Positions 18,011 to 27,305 of a stretch of DNA of 64,000 nt are shown here, piece by piece. This DNA is from Chryseobacterium oranimense (lineage in GTDB: Bacteria; Bacteroidota; Bacteroidia; Flavobacteriales; Weeksellaceae). The stretch is from the NCBI RefSeq assembly GCF_025244725.1, contig NZ_CP104203.1:1364001-1428000 (forward strand), in the 5' to 3' direction. Below the pieces are notes generated by a model that saw only the letters and a list, made by a program, of their open reading frames with translations, ran no database searches and had not been told where the DNA came from. Each line of letters opens with the position of its first letter. The first letter of the stretch is position 1. A program made the translations under genes and the position numbers.

Positions 18011-18580
18011 ATGAAATTTAAATTACTGACTTTCTTAAGTCTTCCGATGCTTCTTGCATCTTGCGCTCAGGATGATGCTCTTGACAATGTGAATACGAAT
18101 GTGCAAAATGAAAAGCATAGTATTGCAGGTAAAAACAGCGAATCCCGTATTTTGGATCTTACACGCTATACCCTTTTAAAGGAAAGCACGAATCACCCTC
18201 AGATATTAGAAGCCGGGCAATCTATCAACATGGAGTACGGTGGCAGCAATTACAAATTTATCATGCAGACGGACAATAATCTTGTTCTATACAGAGAAAG
18301 ACCGGGTCGAACTGATGTAATCTGGCATTCCAATACCTACAGAAGTTCAGGTACTCCAAAGCTTATTGTACAAAACGATGGAAATATGGTAATTTACAGA
18401 GATGGGAATGCTCTTTGGAGCTCCAATACTGCAGTTAATTACTATGTAGCTAATCCGCACGTTAAGCTTCAGCTTTATTCAAGAACCGGGGCTGCAATTC
18501 CTTCAGGATTCAGAATTAAAGTTATTTTAGGTGGAAATAATGAAGAAAGAAACGATATCATCGTAGAAGACTTCTTATAA
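18011..18580 (+). CDS. Lipoprotein with bulb-type (B-)lectin domain
   Basis: A 189-residue lipoprotein with lipobox Cys18 followed by AQDDALDN. Residues about 55-160 form a B-lectin (monocot mannose-binding-like) domain: two copies of QxDxNxVxY are intact, QTDNNLVLY at 86-94 and QNDGNMVIY at 121-129, each followed by the W-x-S-N-T strand (IWHSNT, LWSSNT). A third repeat is degenerate. Such domains bind mannose-type glycans and occur in adhesins and lectin-like bacteriocins; the latter usually have two domains, so adhesion or glycan capture at the cell surface is more likely. It has its own promoter and terminator, between infC and rpmI. Confidence 0.8.
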   Translation: MKFKLLTFLSLPMLLASCAQDDALDNVNTNVQNEKHSIAGKNSESRILDLTRYTLLKESTNHPQILEAGQSINMEYGGSNYKFIMQTDNNLVLYRERPGRTDVIWHSNTYRSSGTPKLIVQNDGNMVIYRDGNALWSSNTAVNYYVANPHVKLQLYSRTGAAIPSGFRIKVILGGNNEERNDIIVEDFL

Positions 18581-18599
18581 TAAAAAACCTTTTATTTAC

Positions 18600-18627
18600 A
18601 GCCGTTTCATTAAGAGACGGCTTTTTA
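18600..18627 (+). terminator. Terminator after the B-lectin gene
   Basis: GCCGTTT and AGACGGC pair (one wobble) around CATTAAG, followed by TTTTTATAT. Confidence 0.7.
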
Positions 18628-18681
18628 TATGTATATCTGACAAAATCACGGATAATGAAAGTTTGGATTGATTTTTTTTTG

Positions 18682-18689
18682 TATCTTTG
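18682..18689 (+). promoter_or_regulatory. -7 promoter element of rpmI-rplT
   Basis: TATCTTTG fits TAnnTTTG; a TTTG at 18662-18665 could serve as -33 but with a short 16-nt spacer. It indicates that rpmI-rplT are transcribed independently of infC. Confidence 0.5.
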
Positions 18690-18762
18690 CAAACTGTAAT
18701 TCCTCTGTATTGCAGGAATCAAGGACAAGATATTGATAACAAAACAATAAAAAAGCAGAACA

Positions 18763-18960
18763 ATGCCAAAATTAAAAACGAAATCAGGTGCTAAAAAGCG
18801 TTTTAAACTTACCGGAACTGGTAAGATTAAAAGAAAGAATGCTTTCAAAAGCCACATCTTAACTAAGAAAGAAACTAAGCAGAAGAGAAATCTTACGCAG
18901 ACTTCTTACGTAGCTTCTGTGGATGAGAAAAGTGTTCTACGTCAATTAGCCATTAAGTAG
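18763..18960 (+). CDS. rpmI: 50S ribosomal protein L35
   Basis: A 65-residue basic ribosomal protein with the L35 signature [24 protein letters not shown] and [14 protein letters not shown]. It is followed by rplT as in most bacteria. The 5' leader of about 65 nt after the promoter and the 120-nt gap before rplT are where L20 would bind if it autoregulates this operon, but I cannot confirm that structure. Confidence 0.97.
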   Translation: MPKLKTKSGAKKRFKLTGTGKIKRKNAFKSHILTKKETKQKRNLTQTSYVASVDEKSVLRQLAIK

Positions 18961-19080
18961 TTTTTATAAATCTATATTCGGTTTATAAGAATTCAAACAA
19001 ATTCAACAATTTAACCCTGAAATGGAGCCACTAAGAGTAATGAAACAATTACCGCACATTTCAAAAAAACAATTTAAATT

Positions 19081-19425
19081 ATGCCAAGATCAGTAAATGC
19101 AGTAGCTTCAAGAGCTCGCAGAAAGAAAATTATGAAGCAAGCTAAAGGTTTTTTCGGTAGAAGAAAGAACGTTTGGACTGTAGCTAAAAACGCGGTAGAA
19201 AAAGCAATGCAATATGCTTACCGTGGAAGAAAAGAGAAGAAAAGAAACTTCAGATCACTTTGGATCACGCGTATCAACGCTGGTGCAAGAGAGCACGGAA
19301 TGTCTTACTCTCAGTTTATGGGAGCTCTTAAAAAGAACAACGTAGAGCTTAACAGAAAAGTTTTAGCAGATTTAGCAATGAATCACCCTGAAGCTTTCAA
19401 AGCAGTTGTAGATCAAGTAAAATAA
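19081..19425 (+). CDS. rplT: 50S ribosomal protein L20
   Basis: A 114-residue protein needed early in 50S assembly. It shows the L20 pattern [31 protein letters not shown] in the long basic N-terminal helix and the globular C-domain ([41 protein letters not shown]). Normal length; a strong terminator follows. Confidence 0.98.
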   Translation: MPRSVNAVASRARRKKIMKQAKGFFGRRKNVWTVAKNAVEKAMQYAYRGRKEKKRNFRSLWITRINAGAREHGMSYSQFMGALKKNNVELNRKVLADLAMNHPEAFKAVVDQVK

Positions 19426-19449
19426 TGTAGAATTTTTTGTTATCAATAT

Positions 19450-19482
19450 AATCCCGGGCAAAGCCCGGGATTTTTTGTTATT
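19450..19482 (+). terminator. Terminator after rplT
   Basis: AATCCCGGGC and GCCCGGGATT form a 10-bp perfect stem around AAA, followed by TTTTG. Confidence 0.92.
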
Positions 19483-19614
19483 TCCAGAATATATTTTTTT
19501 CATTAAAAATCACAAATGATAGATTTATTTTCTCACATTTAAGCCAATTTAAAAAAATGAAGCTTCACTAAATTTTTTTCCTTTTTGCATAAAATAAAAT
19601 TGATTTTTATTATC

Positions 19615-19622
19615 TACATTTG
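19615..19622 (+). promoter_or_regulatory. -7 promoter element of the M28 peptidase cluster
   Basis: TACATTTG fits TAnnTTTG and lies 35 nt before the first gene. The -33 element is not clear. Confidence 0.45.
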
Positions 19623-19657
19623 TTGGATTATTAAATCTATAAAAACTTTAGTTAAAA

Positions 19658-20833
19658 GTGAAAAAAATATCAACTATTTTACTCCTTTCTTTATCAGCTT
19701 ACAGCCTTCACGGTCAGAATTTTATACAGGCCTATCAAACCAGGGTTAATAAAATATCCCAGGCTAATATTACAGCCAATCTTCAGGACTTCTCAAATCT
19801 CGGTGTAAAAACTACAGGTACTATAGAAAATACCAATGTATTGGAATGGCTTAAGGCCAAATATCAATCTTATGGATATACTGCAGGCCAGATTACAGAA
19901 GATACCTTTACCTATGGAGGCAATACCGCTAAAAATTTAATCATAACCAAAACAGGAACCGTATACCCTGATACGTATGTAATCATTTGTGGACATTACG
20001 ACACAATAGTGGGGCCCGGAGTCAGTGACAATGGCAGCGGAACCTCTATTTTGCTGGAGGCGGCAAGAATTTTAAAAGACGTTCCTACAGAATATTCTGT
20101 GAAGTTTATTCATTTTTCAGGAGAGGAACAGGGGCTTATTGGAAGTAATCATTATGTAAATAATGTTGTTTTCCAGAATAACGCACGCCAGCTTAATCTG
20201 AAAGTTGTTTTCAATATTGACCAGGTAGGAGGAAAACTCGGGAACCTAAACAATAATATCAAGTGCGAAAGCGACCAGAGCGGGCAAAGCGGAAACAACG
20301 CAGCTTCATTGGCTATGACCCAGCAGCTGGCTACCTGTACTACCCTATACTCTCCGCTTCAGACTACAATGTCAAATGCATACAATTCGGATTATATGCC
20401 TTTTGAAAATAAGGGAGATATCATTACAGGATTTTATGAAACAGTCAGAAGCTATAATGAACATACGGTAAATGATACTTTTGCCAATGTAGATCCTGTT
20501 TATGTTTTCAACGTGGGAAAAGCAGCTTTAGGGGCATTACAGCATTTTGCGGTGGCTTCAGCTGTTACTTTGGCAACGGATGATGTGCAGATTGAGAATC
20601 CACTAGAATCAGTTAAAATCTACCCTAACCCAGCGCGTGACATTCTTCATATTGAACTACCGAAAGATCATAAAAACTTTTCGGTAGAGATCAGCGATAT
20701 GAACGGACGGCTGATTTTAAATGCAGACAACGAAAAGAAAATGAATACATCCGGCCTGACAAGCGGGACGTATATGGTCACCGTAAAATCCGACACCAAC
20801 AGCATCACCAGAAAAATCATTATTGAAAAATAA
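19658..20833 (+). CDS. Secreted M28 aminopeptidase with T9SS tail, paralogue 1
   Basis: A 391-residue zinc exopeptidase. After the signal peptide (to about 19, LHGQ) the M28 domain shows five metal ligands: His113 (CGHYDT), bridging Asp124 (SDNGSG), Glu156/Glu157 (SGEEQGL), Asp188 (FNIDQVGG) and His269 (NEHTVNDTF). Family enzymes remove N-terminal amino acids from peptides. From VKIYPNPARD (about 318) to the end is a T9SS type A sorting domain ending in RKIIIEK. The start is GTG at 19658, the only start giving a complete signal peptide. Head of three tandem paralogues. Confidence 0.92.
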   Translation: MKKISTILLLSLSAYSLHGQNFIQAYQTRVNKISQANITANLQDFSNLGVKTTGTIENTNVLEWLKAKYQSYGYTAGQITEDTFTYGGNTAKNLIITKTGTVYPDTYVIICGHYDTIVGPGVSDNGSGTSILLEAARILKDVPTEYSVKFIHFSGEEQGLIGSNHYVNNVVFQNNARQLNLKVVFNIDQVGGKLGNLNNNIKCESDQSGQSGNNAASLAMTQQLATCTTLYSPLQTTMSNAYNSDYMPFENKGDIITGFYETVRSYNEHTVNDTFANVDPVYVFNVGKAALGALQHFAVASAVTLATDDVQIENPLESVKIYPNPARDILHIELPKDHKNFSVEISDMNGRLILNADNEKKMNTSGLTSGTYMVTVKSDTNSITRKIIIEK

Positions 20834-20859
20834 CCACACACCAAACCAAAATATTTAAT

Positions 20860-22044
20860 ATGAAAAAATTGACCACCTTTTTATGCACTGCATTAGCGGT
20901 AGGAACTGTCAGTGCCCAGACCCTCGTTCAGGCTTATAAGAACAGGGCCGATCTGGTTTCACAAACCAACATTACGACCAATCTTCAGGAGTTTTCCAAT
21001 TTAGGAGTAAAAACTACGGGATCTGTGAATAATGCCAATACTTTAGCATGGCTTAAAAACAAGTACACTTCTTACGGATATTCTGCCAGTCAGATCGTGG
21101 AGGATCCTTTTACATTCGGAAGCACGAGTTCGAAGAACCTGGTAATTACCAAAACGGGAACTCTTTATCCTGATAAGTACGTAATTATCTGCGGACATTA
21201 TGATACCATTACGGGTCCCGGCACCAATGATAACGGCAGCGGAACATCGGTTATCCTGGAAGTAGCCCGGATTTTAAAAGATGTTCCTACAGAATATTCC
21301 ATCAAGTTCATCCACTTCTCCGGAGAAGAACAAGGCCTGTACGGAAGCTCCCATTATGCAAATAATGTCGCGTATCAAAGCGGTGTAAAGAAACTGGACA
21401 TCAAATTGGTTTTCAACCTTGACCAGGTGGGCGGCAAATCAGGCAACACCAATACCAAGATCATCTGTGAAAGAGATACTGCCGGACAGTCAGGAAATAA
21501 TGCGGCATCCAATACCATTACACAGCAGCTGGCAACATGTACCACCTTGTACTCTCCTCTTCAAACCAGTATTTCCAATGCATATTCTTCAGACTATATG
21601 CCTTTTGAACAAAAAGGATATGTGATCACGGGCTTTTATGAATATACCAGAAGTTATACTGAGCATACTGTAAATGATACTTTTGCCAATGTAGATCCTA
21701 TCTATGTATATAAAGTAGGTAAAGCCGCCGTAGGAGCAATACAGCATTTTGCCACGGCTTCTACGAATGTTACAGCTATTTCGGCATTAAAAGAAGAGCC
21801 TGTAAAAACACTGGAATCTGTAAAGATCTATCCTAATCCTGCAAAAAGCATTTTAACAGTTGAACTGCCAGATGCTACAATAAAGAATTTCACTGTTGAA
21901 ATTACTGATCTAAAGGGACTTTCCGTATTGAAGGAAGAAAATCAGGCTCGCCTTAATGTTTCACAGCTGCAAAATGGAATTTATTTATGCACTGTAAAAA
22001 CAGAAAGCGCAAGTATCACCCGAAAAATTATTATTGAAAAATAA
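20860..22044 (+). CDS. Secreted M28 aminopeptidase with T9SS tail, paralogue 2
   Basis: A 394-residue paralogue of the flanking genes, aligning over its whole length without major gaps. The metal-ligand motifs CGHYDT, NDNGSG, SGEEQGL, FNLDQVGG and EHTVNDTF are all present, as is a signal peptide ending in SAQ and the T9SS domain starting at VKIYPNPAKS. It lies 26 nt after paralogue 1, so the two are probably co-transcribed. Differences are concentrated in surface loops and in the linker to the sorting domain, suggesting a shift of specificity. Confidence 0.92.
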   Translation: MKKLTTFLCTALAVGTVSAQTLVQAYKNRADLVSQTNITTNLQEFSNLGVKTTGSVNNANTLAWLKNKYTSYGYSASQIVEDPFTFGSTSSKNLVITKTGTLYPDKYVIICGHYDTITGPGTNDNGSGTSVILEVARILKDVPTEYSIKFIHFSGEEQGLYGSSHYANNVAYQSGVKKLDIKLVFNLDQVGGKSGNTNTKIICERDTAGQSGNNAASNTITQQLATCTTLYSPLQTSISNAYSSDYMPFEQKGYVITGFYEYTRSYTEHTVNDTFANVDPIYVYKVGKAAVGAIQHFATASTNVTAISALKEEPVKTLESVKIYPNPAKSILTVELPDATIKNFTVEITDLKGLSVLKEENQARLNVSQLQNGIYLCTVKTESASITRKIIIEK

Positions 22045-22109
22045 TTAATTATCATGTAAATACAGGAAAAATCACTTTTACATCACACCACAATCATAAA
22101 ATAATTAAA

Positions 22110-23297
22110 ATGAAAAAAACAATCACAATGCTGTCTGTTTGCATTGCCATATCCGGCAGTAAAGCTCAGACTTTCATCCAGGCTTACCAGGACAGGGCTA
22201 ATCAGGTTTCCCAGACCAATATTACCACCAACTTACAACAGTTCTCCAATCTCGGTATTAAAACAACCGGTTCCGTAAAAAATGCCGACGCATTGGCATG
22301 GATCAAAAACAAGTATATTTCTTACGGGTATTCTGCCAGCCAGATCGTGGAAGATCCTTTTACATTTGGAAGTATAAGCTCCAAAAATCTGGTGATTACC
22401 AAAACGGGAACAGTTTATCCTAATAAATATGTCATTATCTGCGGGCATTTTGACAGTATTTATGGTCCGGGAGTGAATGATAACGGAAGCGGGACTTCTA
22501 TCATTTTAGAGGCTGCAAGAATTTTAAGAAATGTTCCTACGGAGTATTCCATTAAGTTCATCCATTTTTCCGGCGAGGAGCAGGGATTGAGAGGAAGTAC
22601 CCATTACGTCAATAATGTAGCTTACCAGAATGGAACAAGGGTTTTGGATATCAAGCTTGTATTTAATCTTGACCAGGTGGGCGGTGTTATGGGGAATAAC
22701 AACAATACGGTTTACTGTGATCAGGATCAGGCAGGTCCCACAAGCAATAATGCAGCTTCGGCAGCGGTAACGCAGCAGCTGAGAAACTGTACCGCACTGT
22801 ATTCTCCCCTTCAAACAGCTGTAGACCCTGCGGAGGACACAGATTATATACCGTTTGAAAGAAAAGGTGAAGTAATTACAGGTTTTTTTGAAAAGATACG
22901 AAGCACATATCCGCATTCTTCTGATGATACTTTTGCAAATACAGACCCCGTTTATATTTACAAAATAGGTAAGGCAACAGTGGGAGCCTTACAGCATTTT
23001 GCAGTGGCTACTTCTTCAAGTTCTATAGTGCTGGGAGCAAAAGAAACTGCTTCCACGCACTCTCTCGAAGCTGTATCTGTGTATCCTAATCCTTCCAAGG
23101 ACACTATTAATATTGAACTTCCGGGCACTGCAAGAAAAGATTTCAGCTTTGAAATTACAGATCTTTCAGGAAAATCTCTTCTTAAAACAGCTAACGAAAC
23201 GACTGTTAATATTTCAAAACTGGCTGAAGGTGCCTACATTGGAATTATACAATCTGACGGTCAGAAAGCTGTAAGAAAAATCCTGATTGAAAGGTAA
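22110..23297 (+). CDS. Secreted M28 aminopeptidase with T9SS tail, paralogue 3
   Basis: A 395-residue third copy. Ligand motifs are CGHFDS, NDNGSG, SGEEQGL, FNLDQVGG and YPHSSDDTF: the last His is kept although the surrounding EHTVND of the other two is changed. The segment GVMGNNNNTVYCDQDQAGPT also departs from them, so this copy is the most diverged. A signal peptide ends at KAQ and a T9SS domain starts at VSVYPNPSKD. It lies 65 nt after paralogue 2 and is followed by a terminator. Confidence 0.92.
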   Translation: MKKTITMLSVCIAISGSKAQTFIQAYQDRANQVSQTNITTNLQQFSNLGIKTTGSVKNADALAWIKNKYISYGYSASQIVEDPFTFGSISSKNLVITKTGTVYPNKYVIICGHFDSIYGPGVNDNGSGTSIILEAARILRNVPTEYSIKFIHFSGEEQGLRGSTHYVNNVAYQNGTRVLDIKLVFNLDQVGGVMGNNNNTVYCDQDQAGPTSNNAASAAVTQQLRNCTALYSPLQTAVDPAEDTDYIPFERKGEVITGFFEKIRSTYPHSSDDTFANTDPVYIYKIGKATVGALQHFAVATSSSSIVLGAKETASTHSLEAVSVYPNPSKDTINIELPGTARKDFSFEITDLSGKSLLKTANETTVNISKLAEGAYIGIIQSDGQKAVRKILIER

Positions 23298-23321
23298 TCT
23301 GAATAAATTGATCTAAATTAT

Positions 23322-23358
23322 AAGAGACTGTTCAAAAATGAAACAGTCTCTTTTATTT
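23322..23358 (+). terminator. Terminator of the M28 cluster
   Basis: AAGAGACTGTT (23322-23332) pairs with AACAGTCTCTT (23342-23352), followed by TTATTTTTTG. Confidence 0.88.
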
Positions 23359-23360
23359 TT

Positions 23361-23560
23361 TGAACCATTAAATTATTACAATAAGTATAACAAATTTATC
23401 TCGACCCAAATTCCCCCTCTCTGAAGGGGTGGATTTTTGCACAGCAAAAAGACGGGGTAGTTAAACATAATAAGTTATTAAGAGTAATAAGAGAACTTCC
23501 CAAAGTTTTAAAAGATCGGAATGATTCATCTTAATGATTTAAAAATTTAAAATATTTGAC
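23361..23560. repeat. Composite intergenic repeat with a nested CCCCTCTCTGAAGGGG element
   Basis: The outer parts (GAACCATTAAATTATT at the left; AAGTTATTAAGAGTAATAAGAG...CATCTTAATG at the right) resemble the TTAAG elements at 4977-5095 and 7186-7308. Between them, about 23401-23462, sits a different element running from CCCCCTCTCTGAAGGGG through TTTTTGC/GCAAAAA to GACGGGGTAGTT, of a type I associate with dispersed Bacteroidota intergenic repeats. No gene is seen between 23298 and 23575. Confidence 0.5.
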
Positions 23561-23575
23561 AAAGTTTATATCAAT

Positions 23576-24163
23576 CTATTTATCCCTGCTTAGAAGAACC
23601 TGTTCAATGTCTTCCATAGAAAAACCTTTCGCTTTAAGCAGGATCAGGAAATGGTACATAAGATCGGCCGCTTCATTTTTGAAGAGATCATCATTATTGT
23701 CTTTGGCTTCAATGACCAGTTCTACGGCTTCTTCTCCTACTTTCTGAGCCATTTTATTGATTCCTCTCTGATAAAGGGAATACGTATATGAATCTTCTGT
23801 TTTACGATCAATCCTTTCGGAGATTTTTGCCTCCAGCTCGTAGATAAAACCTTTGTTTTCCTTTTCACCAAAGCAGCTGAAACTTCCGGTGTGGCAGACT
23901 GTGTTTGTAGGAATAGCTTGAATTAAAACCGTGTCCTGATCACAATCTATACTTATATTCTTTACAGTCAGGAAATTGCCGGATTCTTCCCCTTTTGTCC
24001 AAAGCCTGTTTTTGGAACGACTGAAAAAAGTAACAATCCCGTCTTTTTCCGTCTTTTTAAAAGCCTCTTCATTCATATAGCCGAGCATGAGCACTTGCTG
24101 GGTTCTGCTATCCTGGATGATCACAGGAACAAGGCCGTTACTTTTATCAAAATTTATTTTCAT
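23576..24163 (-). CDS. hisI: Bifunctional phosphoribosyl-AMP cyclohydrolase / phosphoribosyl-ATP pyrophosphatase
   Basis: A 195-residue HisIE fusion doing steps 2 and 3 of histidine synthesis. The N-terminal HisI part (1-105) has [27 protein letters not shown], the metal-binding [10 protein letters not shown] and CHTGSFSCF. The C-terminal HisE part (about 110-195) has the helical pattern [14 protein letters not shown] and [13 protein letters not shown]. Last gene of the operon; its start overlaps hisF by 4 nt. Confidence 0.96.
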   Translation of the reverse strand: MKINFDKSNGLVPVIIQDSRTQQVLMLGYMNEEAFKKTEKDGIVTFFSRSKNRLWTKGEESGNFLTVKNISIDCDQDTVLIQAIPTNTVCHTGSFSCFGEKENKGFIYELEAKISERIDRKTEDSYTYSLYQRGINKMAQKVGEEAVELVIEAKDNNDDLFKNEAADLMYHFLILLKAKGFSMEDIEQVLLSRDK

Positions 24164-24912
24164 CTTACAGGTATTTTTTGAGTTTTTAAATATTGTTTTA
24201 ATTCCTGAACGGGCACTTCATTAAAATGGAAAATACTGGCTGCCAAGGCACCTGTTGCTTTTGTTTCATTAAATACTTTAATAAAATCATCTGCACTTCC
24301 TGCTCCCCCTGAAGCAATCACAGGGATAGAAACAGCTTCCGAAACCAGCTTCGTAATGCGGAGATCGAATCCGTTTTTTGTTCCGTCACCATCCATTGAG
24401 GTCAGTAGGATCTCTCCTGCTCCCAGCGATGATGCTTCTTTTGCCCAATCTACTGTATTCAGGTTCGTGGCAAGCTTTCCGCCTCTTACATAGACAAGAT
24501 CTGAGCCGTCTTTAAAACGGGTATCAATAGCTACAACCACACACTGGCTTCCAAATTCTTTAGCAAGATCATAGATCAGTTGCGGATTTTTAACAGCAGA
24601 AGAATTGATACTGATCTTATCTGCTCCTGCTTCCAGAAGTTTTCTGACATCTTCCACAGAGGAAATTCCACCGCCTACGGTAAACGGGATGCTGAGCTGC
24701 CTGGCAATTTCTTTTACAAGATCTGCAAATGTCTTCCTGTTTTCCAAAGTTGCCGTAATATCCAGAAAAACCAGTTCATCGGCACCTTCCTGTTCATATT
24801 TCACCGCAAGCTCTACAGGATCGCCGGCATTTCGTAATCCTTCGAAATTAATTCCTTTTACGGTCGTTCCATCTTTAATATCCAGACATGGGATAATTCT
24901 TTTTTTAAGCAT
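24160..24912 (-). CDS. hisF: Imidazole glycerol phosphate synthase, cyclase subunit
   Basis: A 250-residue TIM barrel that uses ammonia from HisH to form IGP and AICAR. It shows the N-terminal half-barrel [15 protein letters not shown] with catalytic Asp11, phosphate-binding [22 protein letters not shown], the second catalytic Asp in [13 protein letters not shown], and [14 protein letters not shown] at 24912 gives the standard MLKKRIIPC start; a TTG two codons upstream is not used here. It overlaps the end of hisA by 8 nt. Confidence 0.97.
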   Translation of the reverse strand: MLKKRIIPCLDIKDGTTVKGINFEGLRNAGDPVELAVKYEQEGADELVFLDITATLENRKTFADLVKEIARQLSIPFTVGGGISSVEDVRKLLEAGADKISINSSAVKNPQLIYDLAKEFGSQCVVVAIDTRFKDGSDLVYVRGGKLATNLNTVDWAKEASSLGAGEILLTSMDGDGTKNGFDLRITKLVSEAVSIPVIASGGAGSADDFIKVFNETKATGALAASIFHFNEVPVQELKQYLKTQKIPVR

Positions 24913-25627
24913 TTTCAATAAATTTCTGAAGTTGTGGTAAACTTATTTTTCCCTCATAGATGGCTTTCCCGATAATAGTCCCTGAACATCCGATCTCTTT
25001 CATACTGTATACATCTTCAATACAGGAAATCCCGCCACTAGCTGTAAGTTTTACTGAAGTTTTATCCAAAATTTCTTTATACAAATCGGTGGATGGACCT
25101 TCCAGCATTCCATCTTTGGAAATGTCTGTGCATATAGTCTGAATAATTCCTTTTCCTTGATACTCAAGTAGAAAATCTATAATATCAAGGCCGCTTTCTT
25201 CCAGCCATCCGGATGTTTTAATCTTCCTGTTTTCGCAATCTGCACCTAAAATAATTTTGTCATTGCCATATTTTTTAATCATTCCAACACAGAATTCCGG
25301 GTCCTGTACCGCAATGCTTCCCAGAGTGATTTGTTTTGCTCCCGAATTAAAGGCCGTTTCTATATCATTCCCTGTTTTTAAGCCACCACCAAAATCAATA
25401 TGAAGTGAAGTTTCCCGGGCAATATTCTCCAGGACTTTCTGATTCACAATATGCTTGGATTTAGCACCATCCAGATCTACCAGATGAAGAAACTGAATTC
25501 CAAAACTTTCAAATTCTTTGGCAGTCTCCACAGGGTCTTCATTGTATATTTTTTGGGTGGAATAATCACCTTTTGACAGACGGACGCATTTTCCGTCAAT
25601 GATATCAATTGCTGGAATAATCTTCAT
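24905..25627 (-). CDS. hisA: ProFAR isomerase (phosphoribosylformimino-AICAR isomerase)
   Basis: A 240-residue TIM barrel that opens the ribose ring of ProFAR. Landmarks are [60 protein letters not shown] with the second catalytic Asp, and [13 protein letters not shown]. The ATG at 25627 follows a GTG by one codon and gives the family N-terminus. hisH ends 3 nt upstream. Confidence 0.97.
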   Translation of the reverse strand: MKIIPAIDIIDGKCVRLSKGDYSTQKIYNEDPVETAKEFESFGIQFLHLVDLDGAKSKHIVNQKVLENIARETSLHIDFGGGLKTGNDIETAFNSGAKQITLGSIAVQDPEFCVGMIKKYGNDKIILGADCENRKIKTSGWLEESGLDIIDFLLEYQGKGIIQTICTDISKDGMLEGPSTDLYKEILDKTSVKLTASGGISCIEDVYSMKEIGCSGTIIGKAIYEGKISLPQLQKFIENA

Positions 25628-25630
25628 CAC

Positions 25631-26209
25631 TTATAGTTTTATAAAGTTTTCTAATATTTTACTGCCTGTCAGTCCCGATTTTTCAGGGTGAAACTGTACT
25701 GCAAAGAAATTATCTTTCTGAAGCGAAGCACTGAACGGAAGAATATAATCGCATACGGATACCGCAGACTCTGCCAAACCGCAATAATAGCTGTGGACAA
25801 AATATACATCACTATTCTCCTCAATTCCTGAAAAAAGCGGGGATTTAAGATCTGAAATGGTATTCCATCCCATGTGTGGAACAAGATCCTCAGGCGGGAA
25901 CTGCTTAACATCTACATCAAAAATTCCCATTCCTTTTGTATTTCCTTCTTCATTATTGCCACACATCAGCTGCATTCCGAGGCAAATTCCTAAAACCGGC
26001 TGCTTCAGGCTGGGAATTAGCGTATTAAGCTCCTTTTCTTCAAGTACTTTCATCGTTGATGAAGCTTCTCCAACCCCTGGAAATATTACTTTATCAGCTT
26101 TTACAATCAGCTCGGGATCATCAGTAATGATGGAATCAATATTAAGCCGGGCCAAAGCATTCTGTACCGAGCTTACATTTCCTCCGTTGTATTTTATCAA
26201 TGCGATCAT
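25631..26209 (-). CDS. hisH: Imidazole glycerol phosphate synthase, glutaminase subunit
   Basis: A 192-residue class I glutamine amidotransferase supplying ammonia to HisF. The oxyanion loop PGVGEA, nucleophile Cys in VLGICLGMQLM and the His/Glu pair in VQFHPEKSG are present. It starts one base after the hisB stop and directly precedes hisA, matching the usual his operon order. Confidence 0.97.
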   Translation of the reverse strand: MIALIKYNGGNVSSVQNALARLNIDSIITDDPELIVKADKVIFPGVGEASSTMKVLEEKELNTLIPSLKQPVLGICLGMQLMCGNNEEGNTKGMGIFDVDVKQFPPEDLVPHMGWNTISDLKSPLFSGIEENSDVYFVHSYYCGLAESAVSVCDYILPFSASLQKDNFFAVQFHPEKSGLTGSKILENFIKL

Positions 26210-26210
26210 C

Positions 26211-27305
26211 TTATAAACTTCCTTTGGTTGATGGTAAATTAAAATTGCTGTCCGACTGGTTTACCGCCATTTTAACAGCTTTTGCAAATGCTTTGAAAAC
26301 CGCTTCTATTTTGTGGTGTTCGTTAGTGCCTTCTGCTTTGATATTTAGATTGGATTTTGAAGAATCTGTAAATGATTTGAAAAAGTGAAAGAACATTTCT
26401 GTAGGTACATCCCCTATTTTTTCTCTTTTAAAATCAACCTCCCAAACGATCCACGGCCTACCACCGAAATCTATGGCAGCCTGGGCCAGACAATCGTCCA
26501 TCGGAAGCAAAAAGCCATATCTTTCAATTCCTTTTTTGTTGCCCAATGCTTTTGAAAAAGCTTTACCTAAAGCAATTCCGGTATCTTCAATCGTATGGTG
26601 CTCATCTACATTAAGATCTCCGTTCACTTTGATTTTTAGATCCAGGTTTCCGTGTCTTGCAATCTGATCCAGCATGTGATCGAAAAAATGAAGCCCGGTA
26701 GAAATTTCTGCAGCTCCTTTACCGTTCAGGTCTATTTCAATGTCTATTTCTGTTTCGTTGGTTTTTCTGTAAACTTTTGCTTTCCTTGATTCCTGTTTTA
26801 AAAAGCGGTAGATTTCAGACCAATCCGTTGTAGTAAGCGCTGCTTTTTCATTAAAGCTTTTATTGATAAAAATAGCTTTAATTCCCAAATTTTCAGCAAG
26901 TTGAACATCCGTATTTCGATCACCAATTACATAAGAGTTTTCAAGGTCATAATTTCCGTAGATGTATTTTGAAAGCATTCCGATTCCCGGTTTTCTGGTA
27001 GGAAGATTTTCATGCTCAAAACTTTTGTCAATAAGGATATCACTGAAAATTATGCCTTCATTTTCAAAGGTTTTCAGCATTTTCTCCTGGGGTTTTATAA
27101 AATCTTCATAAGGAAAACTATCCGTCCCTAAACCATCCTGATTGGTGACCATTACCAGCTCGTAATCCATCTCTCTGGCAATTTTGGAAAGGTTTTGGAA
27201 AACTCCCGGGTAAAACTCAAGTTTTTCCAGCGAATCTACCTGAAAATCTAAGGGCGGTTCTATGATAAGGGTTCCGTCACGGTCTATAAAGAGTACTTTT
27301 TTCAT
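26211..27305 (-). CDS. hisB: Bifunctional histidinol-phosphatase / IGP dehydratase
   Basis: A 364-residue fusion. The N-terminal HAD phosphatase (1-165) has [11 protein letters not shown] with nucleophile Asp, VTNQDG and the late [14 protein letters not shown] motif. The C-terminal IGP dehydratase (about 175-364) has the metal motifs [27 protein letters not shown] and [11 protein letters not shown]. The E. coli-type fusion is used, so no separate HisN is needed. It overlaps the hisC end by 4 nt. Confidence 0.96.
   Translation of the reverse strand: MKKVLFIDRDGTLIIEPPLDFQVDSLEKLEFYPGVFQNLSKIAREMDYELVMVTNQDGLGTDSFPYEDFIKPQEKMLKTFENEGIIFSDILIDKSFEHENLPTRKPGIGMLSKYIYGNYDLENSYVIGDRNTDVQLAENLGIKAIFINKSFNEKAALTTTDWSEIYRFLKQESRKAKVYRKTNETEIDIEIDLNGKGAAEISTGLHFFDHMLDQIARHGNLDLKIKVNGDLNVDEHHTIEDTGIALGKAFSKALGNKKGIERYGFLLPMDDCLAQAAIDFGGRPWIVWEVDFKREKIGDVPTEMFFHFFKSFTDSSKSNLNIKAEGTNEHHKIEAVFKAFAKAVKMAVNQSDSNFNLPSTKGSL

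Noticed and set aside
19022..19096. 24-codon ORF overlapping the rplT start (MEPLRVMKQLPH...)
   Set aside because: It could be a regulatory leader, but it has no amino-acid bias, no conserved pattern I know, and reads into rplT out of frame; it is probably chance.
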